64,000 nt of DNA from Aeromicrobium erythreum (GTDB lineage Bacteria > Actinomycetota > Actinomycetes > Propionibacteriales > Nocardioidaceae). Below the pieces are notes generated by a model, which worked only from the letters and a program-made list of their open reading frames with translations, was not told the origin of the DNA and did no database searches. The stretch covers positions 2,666,001 through 2,730,000 of the forward strand of contig NZ_CP011502.1 in assembly GCF_001509405.1 (NCBI RefSeq). Reading direction: 5' to 3'. A program made the position numbers and the translations under genes. Shown here in pieces: positions 48,847 to 58,523 of this stretch. Numbering within the stretch: the first letter of the stretch is position 1; every line of letters begins with the position of its first letter.

Positions 48847-51410
48847 GCCCCGCGCTCCACGTCCCGGACGCCGCCACCCCCGACGACGTGTTCGACGCCG
48901 TCGAGGCGTGGGTCGACGCGCGCGGGATGAGCATGTACCCGGCGCAGGAGGAAGCGGTCCTCGAGCTGCTGTCGGGCTCGAACGTCGTGCTCGCCACGCC
49001 GACGGGCTCCGGCAAGAGCCTGGTGGCGACGGCGGCGATCGCGGGCGCCCTCGCCCGTGGCGAGTGCGCCGTGTACACGGCTCCGATCAAGGCGCTGGTG
49101 AGCGAGAAGTTCTTCGACCTCTGCGAGGTGTTCGGCGCCGAGGACGTCGGCATGCTCACGGGCGACGCCTCCGTCAACGCCGACGCGCCCGTGGTCGTGG
49201 CGACGGCGGAGGTGCTGGCGAACCTGGCGCTGCGCGAGGGTGCCGCCGCCGACATCGGCTTGGTGGTGATGGACGAGTTCCACTTCTACGCCGACCCCGA
49301 CCGCGGATGGGCCTGGCAGGTGCCGCTCGTGGAGCTGCCGCGGGCGCAGGCGCTGCTGATGTCGGCGACGCTCGGCGACACCACCGCGTTGCGCGAGGAC
49401 CTCACCCGCCGCACCGGTCGCGACACCGCGCTCGTGGCGTCGTCAGAACGGCCCGTCCCCCTGGTGAACGAGTACGTGATCTCGCCGGTGCAGGACGTCG
49501 TGACCGAGCTCGTGCAGACCGGACAGGCGCCCGTCTACATCGTGCACTTCACGCAGGCGTCAGCGCTGGAGCGTGCGCAGGCGCTCAGCAGCGTCGCCCT
49601 CGCGACGCGGGCGGAGCGCGACGAGATCGCCGAGGCGATCGGCAGCTTCCGCTTCACGTCGGCGTTCGGGAAGACCCTGTCGCGCCTGGTGCGCATGGGT
49701 ATCGGCGTGCACCACGCGGGCATGCTGCCGCGCTACCGACGCCTGGTGGAGCGGCTCGCGCAGCAGGGTCTGCTCAAGGTCGTGTGCGGCACGGACACGC
49801 TCGGCGTCGGCATCAACGTGCCGATCCGCACGGTGCTGTTCAGCGGGCTGACGAAGTACGACGGTCGACGCCAGCGGCAGCTGCAGGTGCGGGAGTTCGC
49901 GCAGATCGCGGGCCGGGCCGGGCGCGCCGGGTACGACACCGTCGGCCACGTGGTGGTGCTCGCGCCCGAGCACGACATCGAGAACGCGAAGGCCATCGCG
50001 AAGGCCGGCGACGACCCGAAGAAGCTGCGCAAGGTGCAGCGCAAGAAGGCGCCCGAGGGGCACGTGTCGTGGAACGAGGCCACGTTCGACAAGCTCGTGA
50101 ACGGCACGCCCGAGCCCCTCGTCCCACGCATGCAGATCACCCACGCGATGGTGCTCGACGTCGTGCAGCGTCCGGGCGACGCGGTCGCTGCGCTCGACCA
50201 CCTCATCGAGGAGAGCGTGGTGCGCCCCGACGAGGTCGAGCGGCTGCAGGGTCGGGTGCGCGAGATCGTGGAGGCGCTGGTGGCCGGCGGGGTCGTCGAG
50301 CGGATCGGCGGGGGTGCCGGGCCCGGGGCGGCAGAAGGCACCGACGCTCCGGACGACCAGGGACGCACGCTGCGCCTCACCGTCGACCTGCAGCGCGACT
50401 TCGCGCTCAACCAGCCCCTCTCGCCGTTCGCGGTGGCCACGCTCGAGCTGCTCGACGTCGAGTCGCCCGAGTACGCGCTCGACGTGGTGTCGGTCATCGA
50501 GGCGACGTTGGAGGACCCGCGCCCGATCATCGCCGCCCAGGTGCACCGGGCGCGGGGCGAGGCCGTGGCGCAGATGAAGGCCGACGGCGTCGAGTACGAC
50601 GAACGGATGGAGCTGCTCGAGGAGGTCGAGCACCCGAAGCCGCTGCAGGACCTGCTGGAGGCGGCGTACGAGACCTACCGCCAGGGTCACCCGTGGGTGG
50701 CCGACCACCCGCTGCGACCGAAGTCGGTCGTGCGCGAGATGGCCGAGCGCGCCATGACGTTCTCCGAGTTGGTGTCCGACTACGGTCTCGCGCGGTCGGA
50801 GGGCATGGTGCTGCGCTACCTGTCCGACGCATACAAGGCGCTCGAGCGGACGGTCCCCGCGGCGGCGCGCACGGAGGAGCTGACCGACCTGACGGCCTGG
50901 CTCGGCGAGCTGGTGCGCCAGACCGACTCGAGCCTGCTCGACGAGTGGGAGGCGTTGGTGAACCCCGCCGACCCCGAGAGCCTCGACCGCGCGCACGCGG
51001 TGGCCGACGGCGAGCAGACGATCCGTCCGGTCACGGCGAACGAGCGCGCGTTCCGGGTGCTGGTGCGCAACGCGCTGTTCCGGAGGGTGGAGCTCGCGGC
51101 GCTCGGCCGCTGGGACGCGCTCGGCGACCTCGATGGCGAGGCCGGGTGGGACGCCGACGCGTGGCGCGAGGCGCTCACCGCCTACCGGGCCGAGTACGAC
51201 CACCTCGGCACCGGGCCCGAGGCGCGGGGCCCGAAGCTCCTCGACATCACCGTCGCGCACGGGCCGGACGGACGGCGCTGGCGGGTGCGGCAGACGTTCG
51301 ACGACCCCGAGGGTCACCGCGACTGGGGCATCTCCGCTGAGGTCGACCTCGACGCCAGCGACGCGGCCGGCGAGGCCGTCGTGACGATCACCGACGTCGG
51401 CCCCGCCTGA
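48843..51410 (+). CDS. Ski2-like DExH helicase with DUF3516 C-terminus
   Basis: An 855-residue superfamily 2 helicase, probably RNA-directed. Motif I ATPTGSGKS (51-59), motif II DEFH (144-147), motif III SAT, and motif VI QIAGRAGRAG are present. The C-terminal 400 residues match DUF3516, seen in actinomycete helicases. GTG 48843 overlaps the haemolysin III stop, so the two are co-translated despite unrelated roles. A hairpin terminator follows the stop. Confidence 0.9.
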   Translation: MSPALHVPDAATPDDVFDAVEAWVDARGMSMYPAQEEAVLELLSGSNVVLATPTGSGKSLVATAAIAGALARGECAVYTAPIKALVSEKFFDLCEVFGAEDVGMLTGDASVNADAPVVVATAEVLANLALREGAAADIGLVVMDEFHFYADPDRGWAWQVPLVELPRAQALLMSATLGDTTALREDLTRRTGRDTALVASSERPVPLVNEYVISPVQDVVTELVQTGQAPVYIVHFTQASALERAQALSSVALATRAERDEIAEAIGSFRFTSAFGKTLSRLVRMGIGVHHAGMLPRYRRLVERLAQQGLLKVVCGTDTLGVGINVPIRTVLFSGLTKYDGRRQRQLQVREFAQIAGRAGRAGYDTVGHVVVLAPEHDIENAKAIAKAGDDPKKLRKVQRKKAPEGHVSWNEATFDKLVNGTPEPLVPRMQITHAMVLDVVQRPGDAVAALDHLIEESVVRPDEVERLQGRVREIVEALVAGGVVERIGGGAGPGAAEGTDAPDDQGRTLRLTVDLQRDFALNQPLSPFAVATLELLDVESPEYALDVVSVIEATLEDPRPIIAAQVHRARGEAVAQMKADGVEYDERMELLEEVEHPKPLQDLLEAAYETYRQGHPWVADHPLRPKSVVREMAERAMTFSELVSDYGLARSEGMVLRYLSDAYKALERTVPAAARTEELTDLTAWLGELVRQTDSSLLDEWEALVNPADPESLDRAHAVADGEQTIRPVTANERAFRVLVRNALFRRVELAALGRWDALGDLDGEAGWDADAWREALTAYRAEYDHLGTGPEARGPKLLDITVAHGPDGRRWRVRQTFDDPEGHRDWGISAEVDLDASDAAGEAVVTITDVGPA

Positions 51411-51426
51411 GGCTCGTCAGCGGGCA

Positions 51427-51460
51427 CCGTCGGCGACGCTCGGCAGGGCGTCGCCGACGG
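51427..51460 (+). terminator. 13-bp hairpin after the helicase gene
   Basis: CCGTCGGCGACGC (51427-51439) and GCGTCGCCGACGG (51448-51460) are exact inverted repeats 17 bases after the stop. No T-run. The rest of the gap to 51694 shows no gene. Confidence 0.55.
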
Positions 51461-51694
51461 CCCCGTGCCCGTGCCACTCCCCTGGAGCACCTCAACACCG
51501 AGGTTCGAGGCACAGGTCCGGCGCCGGGCCCCTCGGGGGTGGGGCAGGCCGACGCCGGAGCTCAAGGACGCGGCGTGGCCCGTGCGGGCCGCGCTACGTA
51601 TCCGTCTCGTGCCTCGACCGTACGGGTGGGCGCCGACCACCGGTAGCGTCGTTCACGGAACCTGAAGAAGGGTTGACGCGGACCGCCGCAGCCA

Positions 51695-53713
51695 CTACGG
51701 CAGCAGCGCCGCCGGGTCGGTGACGGGCAGCGCGCACACGTGGTCGCGGCACACGTAGGCGGTGGCCCGACCGTCGACCGCGACCCTCTCCGCGAGCAGC
51801 GGCACGGCAGGCGTCGCCGTCTCCGCGGCCACGACCACGGCCGGCGACGTGCGCAGCAGCGCGGCCCGGTGCACGACCTCGCGCTCCCCGGCGTCGGGTC
51901 CGACCACGGCGATCTCGTCCGGGCCCGCCAGCAGGGCCTCTGCCGCGGCCAGCGTCCAGCCCGCGAACCGGGGCACCTTCTCCCCCAGCTGCGCCGCAGC
52001 GCGCACCGCGCGCTCGGCGGCCTCGCGGTAACGCGGCTCGCCCGTGACGGCGGCCAGCGCGACGAAGGCGTGCGCCGCGGCCGACGTGCCGGACGGGTAG
52101 GCGTTGTCGGAGGCGTCCTGCGGCCGCACGACGAGGTCGGAGGCGTCGTCGGCGGTGTCGAAGAAGCCGCCGTCGGGGGCGCCGAAGTGGTCGAGCACGC
52201 GGTCGAGCACGACCTGCGCCCGCTCCAGCCAGACCGCGTCGCCCGTGACACCCAGAGTCGCCACGAACGCCTCGGCGACGGTCGCGTGGTCCTCGAGGAC
52301 CCCGGCGTGCTCACCTGCGACCCCGTCGCGCGACGCGCGCAGGACGTGGCCGCCGTCGCGCAGGTGCACGTCGGCCAACAGGGTCGCGGCCTGCACGGCT
52401 GCCTCGGTGTACCGCTCGTCCTCCAGCAGCACGCCCGCCTCGGCGAGGGCGATCACGGCCAGGCCGTTCCACGCGGCCACGACCTTGTCGTCGCGCGCCG
52501 GTCGGGTCCGCTGGGAGCGCGCGTCGAGCAGCCGCGCCCGGATCGTCGTCCACCGGTCCGGGTCGTCGGGGTCCTCCAGCAGCTGCAGGGTCGAGAAGCC
52601 GCGCTCGAACGTCCCCGCGCCCGTGACGCCGAGGAGCCGCGCCGTCCACGCGCCGTCGGAGGCGCCGAGCAGCCGCATCAGCTGGTTCGGGTTCCAGGCG
52701 TAGTAGGCGCCCTCGTGGACCGCGCCGCTCGGGTCGGCGCTGTCGGCGTCGAGCGCCGACGCGAAGCCGCCCTCGGGCGTGCCCAGCTCGGCGAGCAGGA
52801 AGCCGGCGGTCTCGGCGGCCACCCGGCGCGCGAACCCCTGACGTCGCTCGTCGCCGGAGGCCAGCTCGGCGCGCCACCAGTGGAGGTAGACCCGCAGCAG
52901 CTGCGCGTTGTCGTAGAGCATCTTCTCGAAGTGCGGCACCTGCCAGTACCGGTCGACGCCGTAGCGGGCGAACCCGCCGCCGAGCTGGTCGTACGTGCCG
53001 CTGCGCGCCATCGCCTCGCACGTCGTGCGCACCATCTCCAGCGAGCGCTCGGTCCCCGTGCGCGCCCAGTGACGCAGGCACGCCTCCAGCACCATCGACG
53101 GCGGGAACTTGGGGCTGCCGGCGTAGCCGCCTGCCTCGTCGTCGTGCTGGCTCGACAGCACCGCCTGCGCGGCGTCGAGCGTCTCGGCGTCCAGGGCCGA
53201 GCCACCCGCGTCGACGGTCTCACGCAGGTGCGCGAGCACGTCGGCACCCACCTGCATCACCTCGTCGCGGCGGTTCTCCCACGCGTCGGCCAGGGCCTGC
53301 AGCACCTGCGTGAACGCCGGGTGCCCCTGGCGCGGCTCCGGCGGGAAGTAGGTGCCGGCGAAGAACGGCTCGCCCGACGGCGCCAGCACGACCGTCATGG
53401 GCCAGCCACCCTGGCCGGTCATGGCCTGCGTGGCGCGCATGTACACCGCGTCGACGTCGGGCCGCTCCTCGCGGTCGACCTTCACGTTCACGAAGTGGTC
53501 GTTCATGAACTGCGCCGTCGCCGGGTCCTCGAACGACTCGTGCGCCATCACGTGGCACCAGTGGCACGCGGCGTAGCCGACGCTCAGCAGGATCGGGCGG
53601 TCGAGCGACGCGGCGAGCGCGAGCGCCTCCTCCCCCCACTCCCACCAGTCGACGGGATTGTCGGCGTGCTGCAGCAGGTACGGGCTGGTCGCGGCGCTGA
53701 GTCGGTTCGGCAC
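51695..53713 (-). CDS. YyaL/DUF255 thioredoxin-fold protein
   Basis: A 672-residue member of the YyaL/SSP411 family. An N-terminal thioredoxin domain carries CHWC (C50-C53) in [16 protein letters not shown]; the rest is a six-hairpin (AGE-like) toroid, with [20 protein letters not shown] and [11 protein letters not shown]. The reaction is unknown. It corresponds to Rv1084. GTG 53713 is six bases after CAGGGT, a near-match to the leaderless promoter. Confidence 0.92.
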   Translation of the reverse strand: MPNRLSAATSPYLLQHADNPVDWWEWGEEALALAASLDRPILLSVGYAACHWCHVMAHESFEDPATAQFMNDHFVNVKVDREERPDVDAVYMRATQAMTGQGGWPMTVVLAPSGEPFFAGTYFPPEPRQGHPAFTQVLQALADAWENRRDEVMQVGADVLAHLRETVDAGGSALDAETLDAAQAVLSSQHDDEAGGYAGSPKFPPSMVLEACLRHWARTGTERSLEMVRTTCEAMARSGTYDQLGGGFARYGVDRYWQVPHFEKMLYDNAQLLRVYLHWWRAELASGDERRQGFARRVAAETAGFLLAELGTPEGGFASALDADSADPSGAVHEGAYYAWNPNQLMRLLGASDGAWTARLLGVTGAGTFERGFSTLQLLEDPDDPDRWTTIRARLLDARSQRTRPARDDKVVAAWNGLAVIALAEAGVLLEDERYTEAAVQAATLLADVHLRDGGHVLRASRDGVAGEHAGVLEDHATVAEAFVATLGVTGDAVWLERAQVVLDRVLDHFGAPDGGFFDTADDASDLVVRPQDASDNAYPSGTSAAAHAFVALAAVTGEPRYREAAERAVRAAAQLGEKVPRFAGWTLAAAEALLAGPDEIAVVGPDAGEREVVHRAALLRTSPAVVVAAETATPAVPLLAERVAVDGRATAYVCRDHVCALPVTDPAALLP

Positions 53714-53874
53714 ACCTCAACCCTGCCAGGCACGCGCCCACCTCGCGCGCGACGCGGGTGAGGGGCGGCGACGCGGGAGGGTCGAGGATGCTGCGTTTGC
53801 TACGGGATCCCGGCATCAACGCAGAAGCGTTCGATCGCCAGCGCCCAGAGCGGTCGATGATCCGCCTCGTCCCG

Positions 53875-53880
53875 GTACCG
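53875..53880 (+). promoter_or_regulatory. -10 TACCGT of the four-helix protein gene (leaderless)
   Basis: TACCGT seven bases before the ATG at 53888. Confidence 0.5.
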
Positions 53881-53887
53881 TTCGCCC

Positions 53888-54328
53888 ATGACACCCACCC
53901 AGGTCTGGTCGACGACTGTGGGAGCGGCGGCGCTGTCCGTCGTCCTCGGGGGCATCCTGCTCCCCGTGGCGTTCTTCTTCGCCTACGCCTTCCAGGACCC
54001 GATCGGAGTCGGGCAGCACGCCGTCTTCCTCGCTGGTGTGCTCGTGGCGGCGGGCGTCACGACCGGGATCGCGTGGGTCGTGTGCGCGGCGGCGACGGGG
54101 CAGCCTTGGGCTGCGGGAGTCGTGGTGGATGCCGCGACCGCGGCCACCTACGCCACCGCTCTGGCCGTCGGTACGGTCGTCAGCTTCGCGAACGAGGACC
54201 AAGGCTCGGTGACGGCCGACCAGCCGAGCCTGCCGTTCGTCGCCCTGATCGGGCTGTGCCTCGTCGTCATCGCCGTCGGCGCACGCGCTCTCGTGCGCGC
54301 CGGCCGGCCGCGCGTCAGTCTCGGCTGA
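53888..54328 (+). CDS. four-helix membrane protein, no known family
   Basis: A 146-residue protein with four hydrophobic segments and short loops, ending RAGRPRVSLG. I do not recognise the family. It is an isolated gene; its last 14 bases overlap the convergent 82-residue gene. Confidence 0.7.
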   Translation: MTPTQVWSTTVGAAALSVVLGGILLPVAFFFAYAFQDPIGVGQHAVFLAGVLVAAGVTTGIAWVVCAAATGQPWAAGVVVDAATAATYATALAVGTVVSFANEDQGSVTADQPSLPFVALIGLCLVVIAVGARALVRAGRPRVSLG

Positions 54329-54563
54329 CCGGGCCCTCGTCCGTCGAGCGGCCGCGCGAGGTCGACGACGTCGTCTCGTCGGCGTCGCCCTCCCAGGGCT
54401 GCGCCGCACGCTTGGTGTGCTTCGCGAACGACTTGGCCAGGAAGAACACGGCCACGGCGAGCAGCGCGACGATCCCGAGGGCGAGCCAGCCGGGACGCAC
54501 GATGTTCGGGTCGAGACCACGCGGCCGCTCGGCCGTCACCAGGTACGTCACGAGCTCGTTCAT
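54315..54563 (-). CDS. small membrane protein of the mca locus (Rv1083-like)
   Basis: An 82-residue protein. One central helix (WLALGIVALLAVAVFFLAKSF) is flanked by a short N-terminal domain and an acidic Ser/Thr-rich tail. Position between mca and yyaL matches Rv1083. The function is unknown. Confidence 0.8.
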   Translation of the reverse strand: MNELVTYLVTAERPRGLDPNIVRPGWLALGIVALLAVAVFFLAKSFAKHTKRAAQPWEGDADETTSSTSRGRSTDEGPVSRD

Positions 54564-54569
54564 GCCGTC

Positions 54570-54575
54570 ATCCTA
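54570..54575 (-). promoter_or_regulatory. -10 TAGGAT of the 82-residue membrane protein gene (leaderless)
   Basis: TAGGAT six bases before the ATG at 54563. Confidence 0.5.
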
Positions 54576-54597
54576 CGGGGCAGCGGCGCCGGCGACG

Positions 54598-55470
54598 TCA
54601 GCGCAGTCCGGCGAAGAGGTCGTCCTCCGGCACCGTCGTCTCGACCTTGGAGTCGACGAGCTGGTAGTCCTCCGTGGGCCACGCCTCGGCCTGCACCTCG
54701 TTGGGGACCGAGAAGAACCAGCCGTCCGGGTCGATCTGCGTGGCGTGGGCGAGCAGTGCGGCGTCGCGCACCGGGAAGTACTCGGCGCACTCGACCCGCG
54801 TGGTGAGCCGGGCCTCGTCCTCGGGCTTGCGCTCCCACTCCTTCATCCGCTCCGCGTACGGGTTCTCCAGGCCGTGCCGCTCGAGCGCCTCGGAGATGGC
54901 CGTGAGCTTCTGCCAGTTCCAACCGAGGTGGTAGTACAGCTTGCTGACCTGCCAGGCCTCGCCGAGCTCGGGGTGCCAGGTCGGGTCGGCCGCCTTCTCG
55001 TAGGCGAAGACGCTGATCTCGTGGCACTTGATGTGGTCGGGGTGGGGATAGCCGCCGTTCTCGTCGTACGTCGTGAGCACGTGCGGACGGAACGAGCGCA
55101 CCAGGCGCACCAGCGGGACCGCCGCCTCCTCGACCGGGACCAGCCCGAAGCAGCCCTCCGGCAGGGGCGGCTTCGGGTCGCCCTCGGGCCACCCCGAGTC
55201 GACGAAGCCGAGCCAGTCCTGCTTCACGCCGAGGATCTCGCGCGCACGGTCCATCTCCTCGCGACGGATCTCCGTGATGAGCTCGGGGTTGTCCTCGATG
55301 CCCGGGTGCTTGAACTGCGGGTTCAAGATGCTGCCGCGCTCGCCACCCGTGCAGGTGACGACGTGCACGTCGATCCCTTCGGCGACGTAGCGGGCGGTCG
55401 ACGCCGCACCCTTGCTCGACTCGTCGTCGGGGTGCGCGTGCACGTGCATGAGGCGCAGCTTCTCGGTCAC
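54598..55470 (-). CDS. mca: mycothiol S-conjugate amidase
   Basis: A 290-residue LmbE-fold zinc amidase, paralogue of MshB, that cleaves mycothiol S-conjugates to release mercapturic acids during detoxification. The metal motif HAHPDDESSKG starts at H11; YPHPDHIKCHE supplies the third ligand. The Mca-specific C-terminus (ALLAHATQIDPDGWFFSVP) distinguishes it from MshB. GTG 55470 is preferred. It is divergent from the DUF4307 gene and corresponds to Rv1082. Confidence 0.94.
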   Translation of the reverse strand: MTEKLRLMHVHAHPDDESSKGAASTARYVAEGIDVHVVTCTGGERGSILNPQFKHPGIEDNPELITEIRREEMDRAREILGVKQDWLGFVDSGWPEGDPKPPLPEGCFGLVPVEEAAVPLVRLVRSFRPHVLTTYDENGGYPHPDHIKCHEISVFAYEKAADPTWHPELGEAWQVSKLYYHLGWNWQKLTAISEALERHGLENPYAERMKEWERKPEDEARLTTRVECAEYFPVRDAALLAHATQIDPDGWFFSVPNEVQAEAWPTEDYQLVDSKVETTVPEDDLFAGLR

Positions 55471-55574
55471 CCGGCCAGTCTTCCATCGGACGGAGCACGA
55501 TGCGGCGCGGGGCCCGTCGTTGGAGCGACGACGGCGGCACCCGGCGCCGTGGGGGCGCCTGGAACAATCGAGGG

Positions 55575-55952
55575 GTGAGCACCCTCGACGCACGCTACGG
55601 CCGACGCACCCGCGGCCGCTGGCTGTGGCCCACGGTCGCGGCCGTCGGTGTGCTCGTCGGCGTCGCGTGGGCGGCGTGGGTCGCGCTCGACACCGACCCG
55701 GTCTCCGGCGAGATCCACGGGTACACGGTCGAGTCGCCCACCCGGGTGGTGGCCACGCTCGACGTGCGTCGGCCCGACCCCGTGGCCGCTCGCTGCACGC
55801 TCTACGCGCAGGCGCTCGACCACTCCGTCGTCGGCGAGCGGACCATCGACGTCCCCGCCGGCCGGCGCGAGCGCACCCGTGTGACGGTGCCGATCACCAC
55901 CGAGCGCGAGGCGGTCACCGCCGTCGTGAGGACGTGCCAAGTCTTGGACTGA
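55575..55952 (+). CDS. DUF4307 membrane-anchored protein
   Basis: A 125-residue protein with an N-terminal anchor (LWPTVAAVGVLVGVAWAAWVAL) and a small beta-rich extracytoplasmic domain. It is Rv1081c-like by position between mca and greA. AACAAT six bases before the GTG is a near-match to the leaderless promoter. The function is unknown. Confidence 0.88.
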   Translation: MSTLDARYGRRTRGRWLWPTVAAVGVLVGVAWAAWVALDTDPVSGEIHGYTVESPTRVVATLDVRRPDPVAARCTLYAQALDHSVVGERTIDVPAGRRERTRVTVPITTEREAVTAVVRTCQVLD

Positions 55953-55956
55953 CTGC

Positions 55957-55962
55957 TAGGGT
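55957..55962 (+). promoter_or_regulatory. possible -10 TAGGGT of greA (leadered)
   Basis: TAGGGT begins four bases after the DUF4307 stop, with GTGCCA 17 bases upstream as a possible -35. This would give greA a leader of about 65 bases, consistent with its strong ribosome site. Confidence 0.35.
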
Positions 55963-56034
55963 GGTCGTTCAACCCCGGGCTCGACGCCTGGGGTTCCGCT
56001 TGTCTTCACCTGCATGTCGCCAGGAGGTTGCATC

Positions 56035-56535
56035 ATGTCGCAGTCCAGCACCGAGACCATCTGGGTCACCCAGGAGGCGTACGACCGGTTGAAGGGCGAG
56101 CTGGCGAACCTCAAGGAGGTCGTCATGCCCGACATCACCGAGAAGATCGCGGCCGCACGCGACGAGGGCGACCTCAAGGAGAACGGCGGGTACCACGCCG
56201 CCCGCGAGGAGCAGGGCAAGGCCAACGCCCGCATCCAGCAGCTCGAGGACATGCTGCGTCGCGCCGAGGTCGGCGAGAAGCCGGCCGACGACGGCATCGT
56301 CGAGGCCGGCATGGTCGTGGGTGTCACCTTCGCCGGTGACGACGAGGTCGAGCGCTTCCTGCTCGGCTCGCGTGAGCTGCTCAGCCTCGACTCCGCCGTC
56401 GACCTCGACGTCTACTCCCCCACCTCGCCGCTCGGCGCCGCCATCCTCGGCAAGAAGGTGGGCGACGACGCCTCCTACGAGGCGCCCAACGGCAAGACGC
56501 TGACGGTCTCGATCGTCGAGGCCAAGCCGTTCTGA
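56035..56535 (+). CDS. greA: transcription elongation factor GreA
   Basis: A 166-residue factor that rescues backtracked RNA polymerase. The N-terminal coiled coil carries the tip acidic pair region (ARDEGDLKENGGYHAAREEQ), and the C-terminal FKBP-like domain includes SPTSPLGAAILGKKVGD. ATG 56035 is chosen over 56014 because AGGAGG at 56023-56028 is well spaced. It is followed by a clear intrinsic terminator and corresponds to Rv1080c. Confidence 0.95.
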   Translation: MSQSSTETIWVTQEAYDRLKGELANLKEVVMPDITEKIAAARDEGDLKENGGYHAAREEQGKANARIQQLEDMLRRAEVGEKPADDGIVEAGMVVGVTFAGDDEVERFLLGSRELLSLDSAVDLDVYSPTSPLGAAILGKKVGDDASYEAPNGKTLTVSIVEAKPF

Positions 56536-56546
56536 GCACCTGACCG

Positions 56547-56576
56547 AAGGCCGGCTCCCGTCGTGGAGCCGGCCTT
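56547..56576 (+). terminator. intrinsic terminator of greA
   Basis: AAGGCCGGCTCC (56547-56558) and GGAGCCGGCCTT (56565-56576) pair exactly around CGTCGT, followed by a T-rich TTTCGT end. It is the most classical terminator in the window. Confidence 0.85.
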
Positions 56577-56598
56577 TCGTCATCCTCGGCGGCGAGGG

Positions 56599-56604
56599 TA
56601 GGTT
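56599..56604 (+). promoter_or_regulatory. -10 TAGGTT of the TetR-family gene (leaderless)
   Basis: TAGGTT seven bases before the ATG at 56612. Confidence 0.45.
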
Positions 56605-56611
56605 CCAGGGC

Positions 56612-57256
56612 ATGAGCGTCGACGCGGGGAAACGGGGCTACTCCTCACCCCTGCGTGCCCGGCGCGCTGCCGAGACGCGACGTCGGGTGATCGAGGCGGC
56701 CGCGGCCGGCTTCGCCGAGCGCGGCTTCGTGGGCACGACGCTCGCAAGCATCGCGGCGCAGGCCGGAGTGTCGGTCGACTCGGTCGTCGCGGTGGGCAGC
56801 AAGGCCTACCTGCTGCTGGAGGCGTTCCGCACCCGGTACGCCGGGACGGGCGACTGGGTGTCGCTGCTCGACGCCTCGACCGCCCAGGACGTCCTGGCTC
56901 TCACCGACCGCGACGAGGGTCTCGAAGGGATGATCGCCTTCCTCGCCGACGGGCACGCCCGCTCGGCCGACCTCTGGACCGCGCTGCGCGCGACGGCGCA
57001 GTTCGAGCCGGTCGTCGCCGAGGGTCTCGCCGAGCTCGTGCGCCTGAAGGGTGAGTCGTTCGAGGTCACGACCCGGTGGATGCTCGACCTCGGCATCCTC
57101 CCGCCCGTCGACGAGGCCGAGGTGTGGGCGCTGACGGTGCAGGTCAACCTGGTGTCGGCCGCGGAGACGTACACGACCCTCGTGCGCGACTACGGGTACA
57201 CCGACGAGCAGTACCGCGCCTGGCTGCGCCGCACCCTGCCCGTCGTGCGTCCCTGA
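56612..57256 (+). CDS. TetR-family transcriptional regulator
   Basis: A 214-residue repressor-type regulator. A basic N-terminus (LRARRAAETRRRVIEAAAAG) leads into the HTH (TLASIAAQAGVSVDSVVAV). The recognition helix is atypical: VDSVVAVGSKAYLL in place of the usual VGTLYRHF pattern. The target is unknown; the convergent ilvA gene is not obviously regulated by it. Confidence 0.87.
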   Translation: MSVDAGKRGYSSPLRARRAAETRRRVIEAAAAGFAERGFVGTTLASIAAQAGVSVDSVVAVGSKAYLLLEAFRTRYAGTGDWVSLLDASTAQDVLALTDRDEGLEGMIAFLADGHARSADLWTALRATAQFEPVVAEGLAELVRLKGESFEVTTRWMLDLGILPPVDEAEVWALTVQVNLVSAAETYTTLVRDYGYTDEQYRAWLRRTLPVVRP

Positions 57257-57278
57257 CGACGGGGTTCGACGACGGGGC

Positions 57279-58472
57279 TCAGACGAGCCGGTGCCCGAGC
57301 CCGGCGAGCCGCTGCAGCGCGCCGGCCGCGTGGTCGGGCCCGCGGGTGGCGACCTGCACGGCCACCTCGACCTCGCGCACGCCGAGGGAATCCGCCGCCC
57401 GGTCGTGCGCGACGTCGAGCACGTTCACCTGCAGCGCCGCCAGGTCGGTCAGCAGGCGCATGAGCTCGCCAGGACGGTCGGAGAACCTGACCCGCAGCTG
57501 CATGAACCGGCCCGCTGCCGCGAGACCGTGCCGGATGACGTCGAGCAGGAGCAGGGCGTCGATGTTGCCGCCCGACAGGACCGGCACGACGGGGCCGGCG
57601 AACCGGTCGGGGTCGTCGAGCAGCGCCGCCACGCCTGCGGCGCCGGACGGCTCGACCAGCATCTTGGCGCGCTCGAGCAGGCCGATGAGCGCGGCGCTCA
57701 TCGCGTCCTCGCTGACGGTGACGACGTCGTCGAGCTCCTTGGCGATCACCTCGAAGGGGATGAGCCCCGGCTCGGCGACGGCGATCCCGTCGGCCATCGT
57801 CGGGCCCATCACGCCCGCGACCGGGTGGCCCTCGGCGAGCGAGCCCGGGTAGGCGGCGGCGTCGGCCGCCTGCACGCCGACGACCGACACGTCGGGTCGG
57901 CGCTCGCGCAGCAGCGCGATGCCCGCGGCGAGTCCCCCGCCCCCGAGCGGCACGAGGACGGTGCTGACCTCCGGCAGCTGCTCGATGATCTCGAGCCCGA
58001 CGGTGCCCTGGCCGGCGAGCACGTCCTCGTGGTCGAAGGGGTGGATCAGCACGGCACCCGTGCGCTCGGCGAACGCCTTGGCGTGCACCAGCGCCTCGGT
58101 GACGCCCGTGCCGGCGAACTCGACGTCGGCCCCGTAGCCGCGGGTCGCGGCCACCTTCGGCAGGGCCGCGCCGTCAGGCATGAAGATCGTGGCGCGGGTG
58201 CCGAGGAGCTGCGCCGCCAGGGCGACGCCCTGCGCGTGGTTGCCGGCGCTCGCCGCGACGACGCCACGGGCACGCTCCGCGTCGGACAGTCCGGCGATGC
58301 GCACGTAGGCGCCGCGAATTTTGAACGATCCGGTGCGCTGCAGGTTCTCGCACTTGAGGTGCACGTCGGTGCCCACCCGCTGGCTGAGCCACCGCGAGTG
58401 CGCCATCGGCGTGCGCTCCACCACCGGCGCGAGCAGGTCGCGCGCGGCCTCGACGTCCCTCAGGTCGACCAT
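57279..58472 (-). CDS. ilvA: threonine ammonia-lyase (dehydratase)
   Basis: A 397-residue PLP enzyme making 2-oxobutanoate from threonine, the entry to isoleucine synthesis or threonine catabolism. Schiff-base K51 is in GSFKIRGA, the phosphate loop is SAGNHAQG, and GGGGLAAG follows. A single C-terminal ACT domain (about 325-397) suggests allosteric control; one ACT is typical of the shorter TdcB/ilvA-2 type. TAGGCT six bases before the ATG. Confidence 0.92.
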   Translation of the reverse strand: MVDLRDVEAARDLLAPVVERTPMAHSRWLSQRVGTDVHLKCENLQRTGSFKIRGAYVRIAGLSDAERARGVVAASAGNHAQGVALAAQLLGTRATIFMPDGAALPKVAATRGYGADVEFAGTGVTEALVHAKAFAERTGAVLIHPFDHEDVLAGQGTVGLEIIEQLPEVSTVLVPLGGGGLAAGIALLRERRPDVSVVGVQAADAAAYPGSLAEGHPVAGVMGPTMADGIAVAEPGLIPFEVIAKELDDVVTVSEDAMSAALIGLLERAKMLVEPSGAAGVAALLDDPDRFAGPVVPVLSGGNIDALLLLDVIRHGLAAAGRFMQLRVRFSDRPGELMRLLTDLAALQVNVLDVAHDRAADSLGVREVEVAVQVATRGPDHAAGALQRLAGLGHRLV

Positions 58473-58478
58473 GACGTC

Positions 58479-58484
58479 AGCCTA
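58479..58484 (-). promoter_or_regulatory. -10 TAGGCT of ilvA (leaderless)
   Basis: TAGGCT six bases before the ATG at 58472. Confidence 0.5.
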
Positions 58485-58523
58485 GGCGCTCACGTCCGGT
58501 CCCCCGACAGGCGACGGCAGGCG

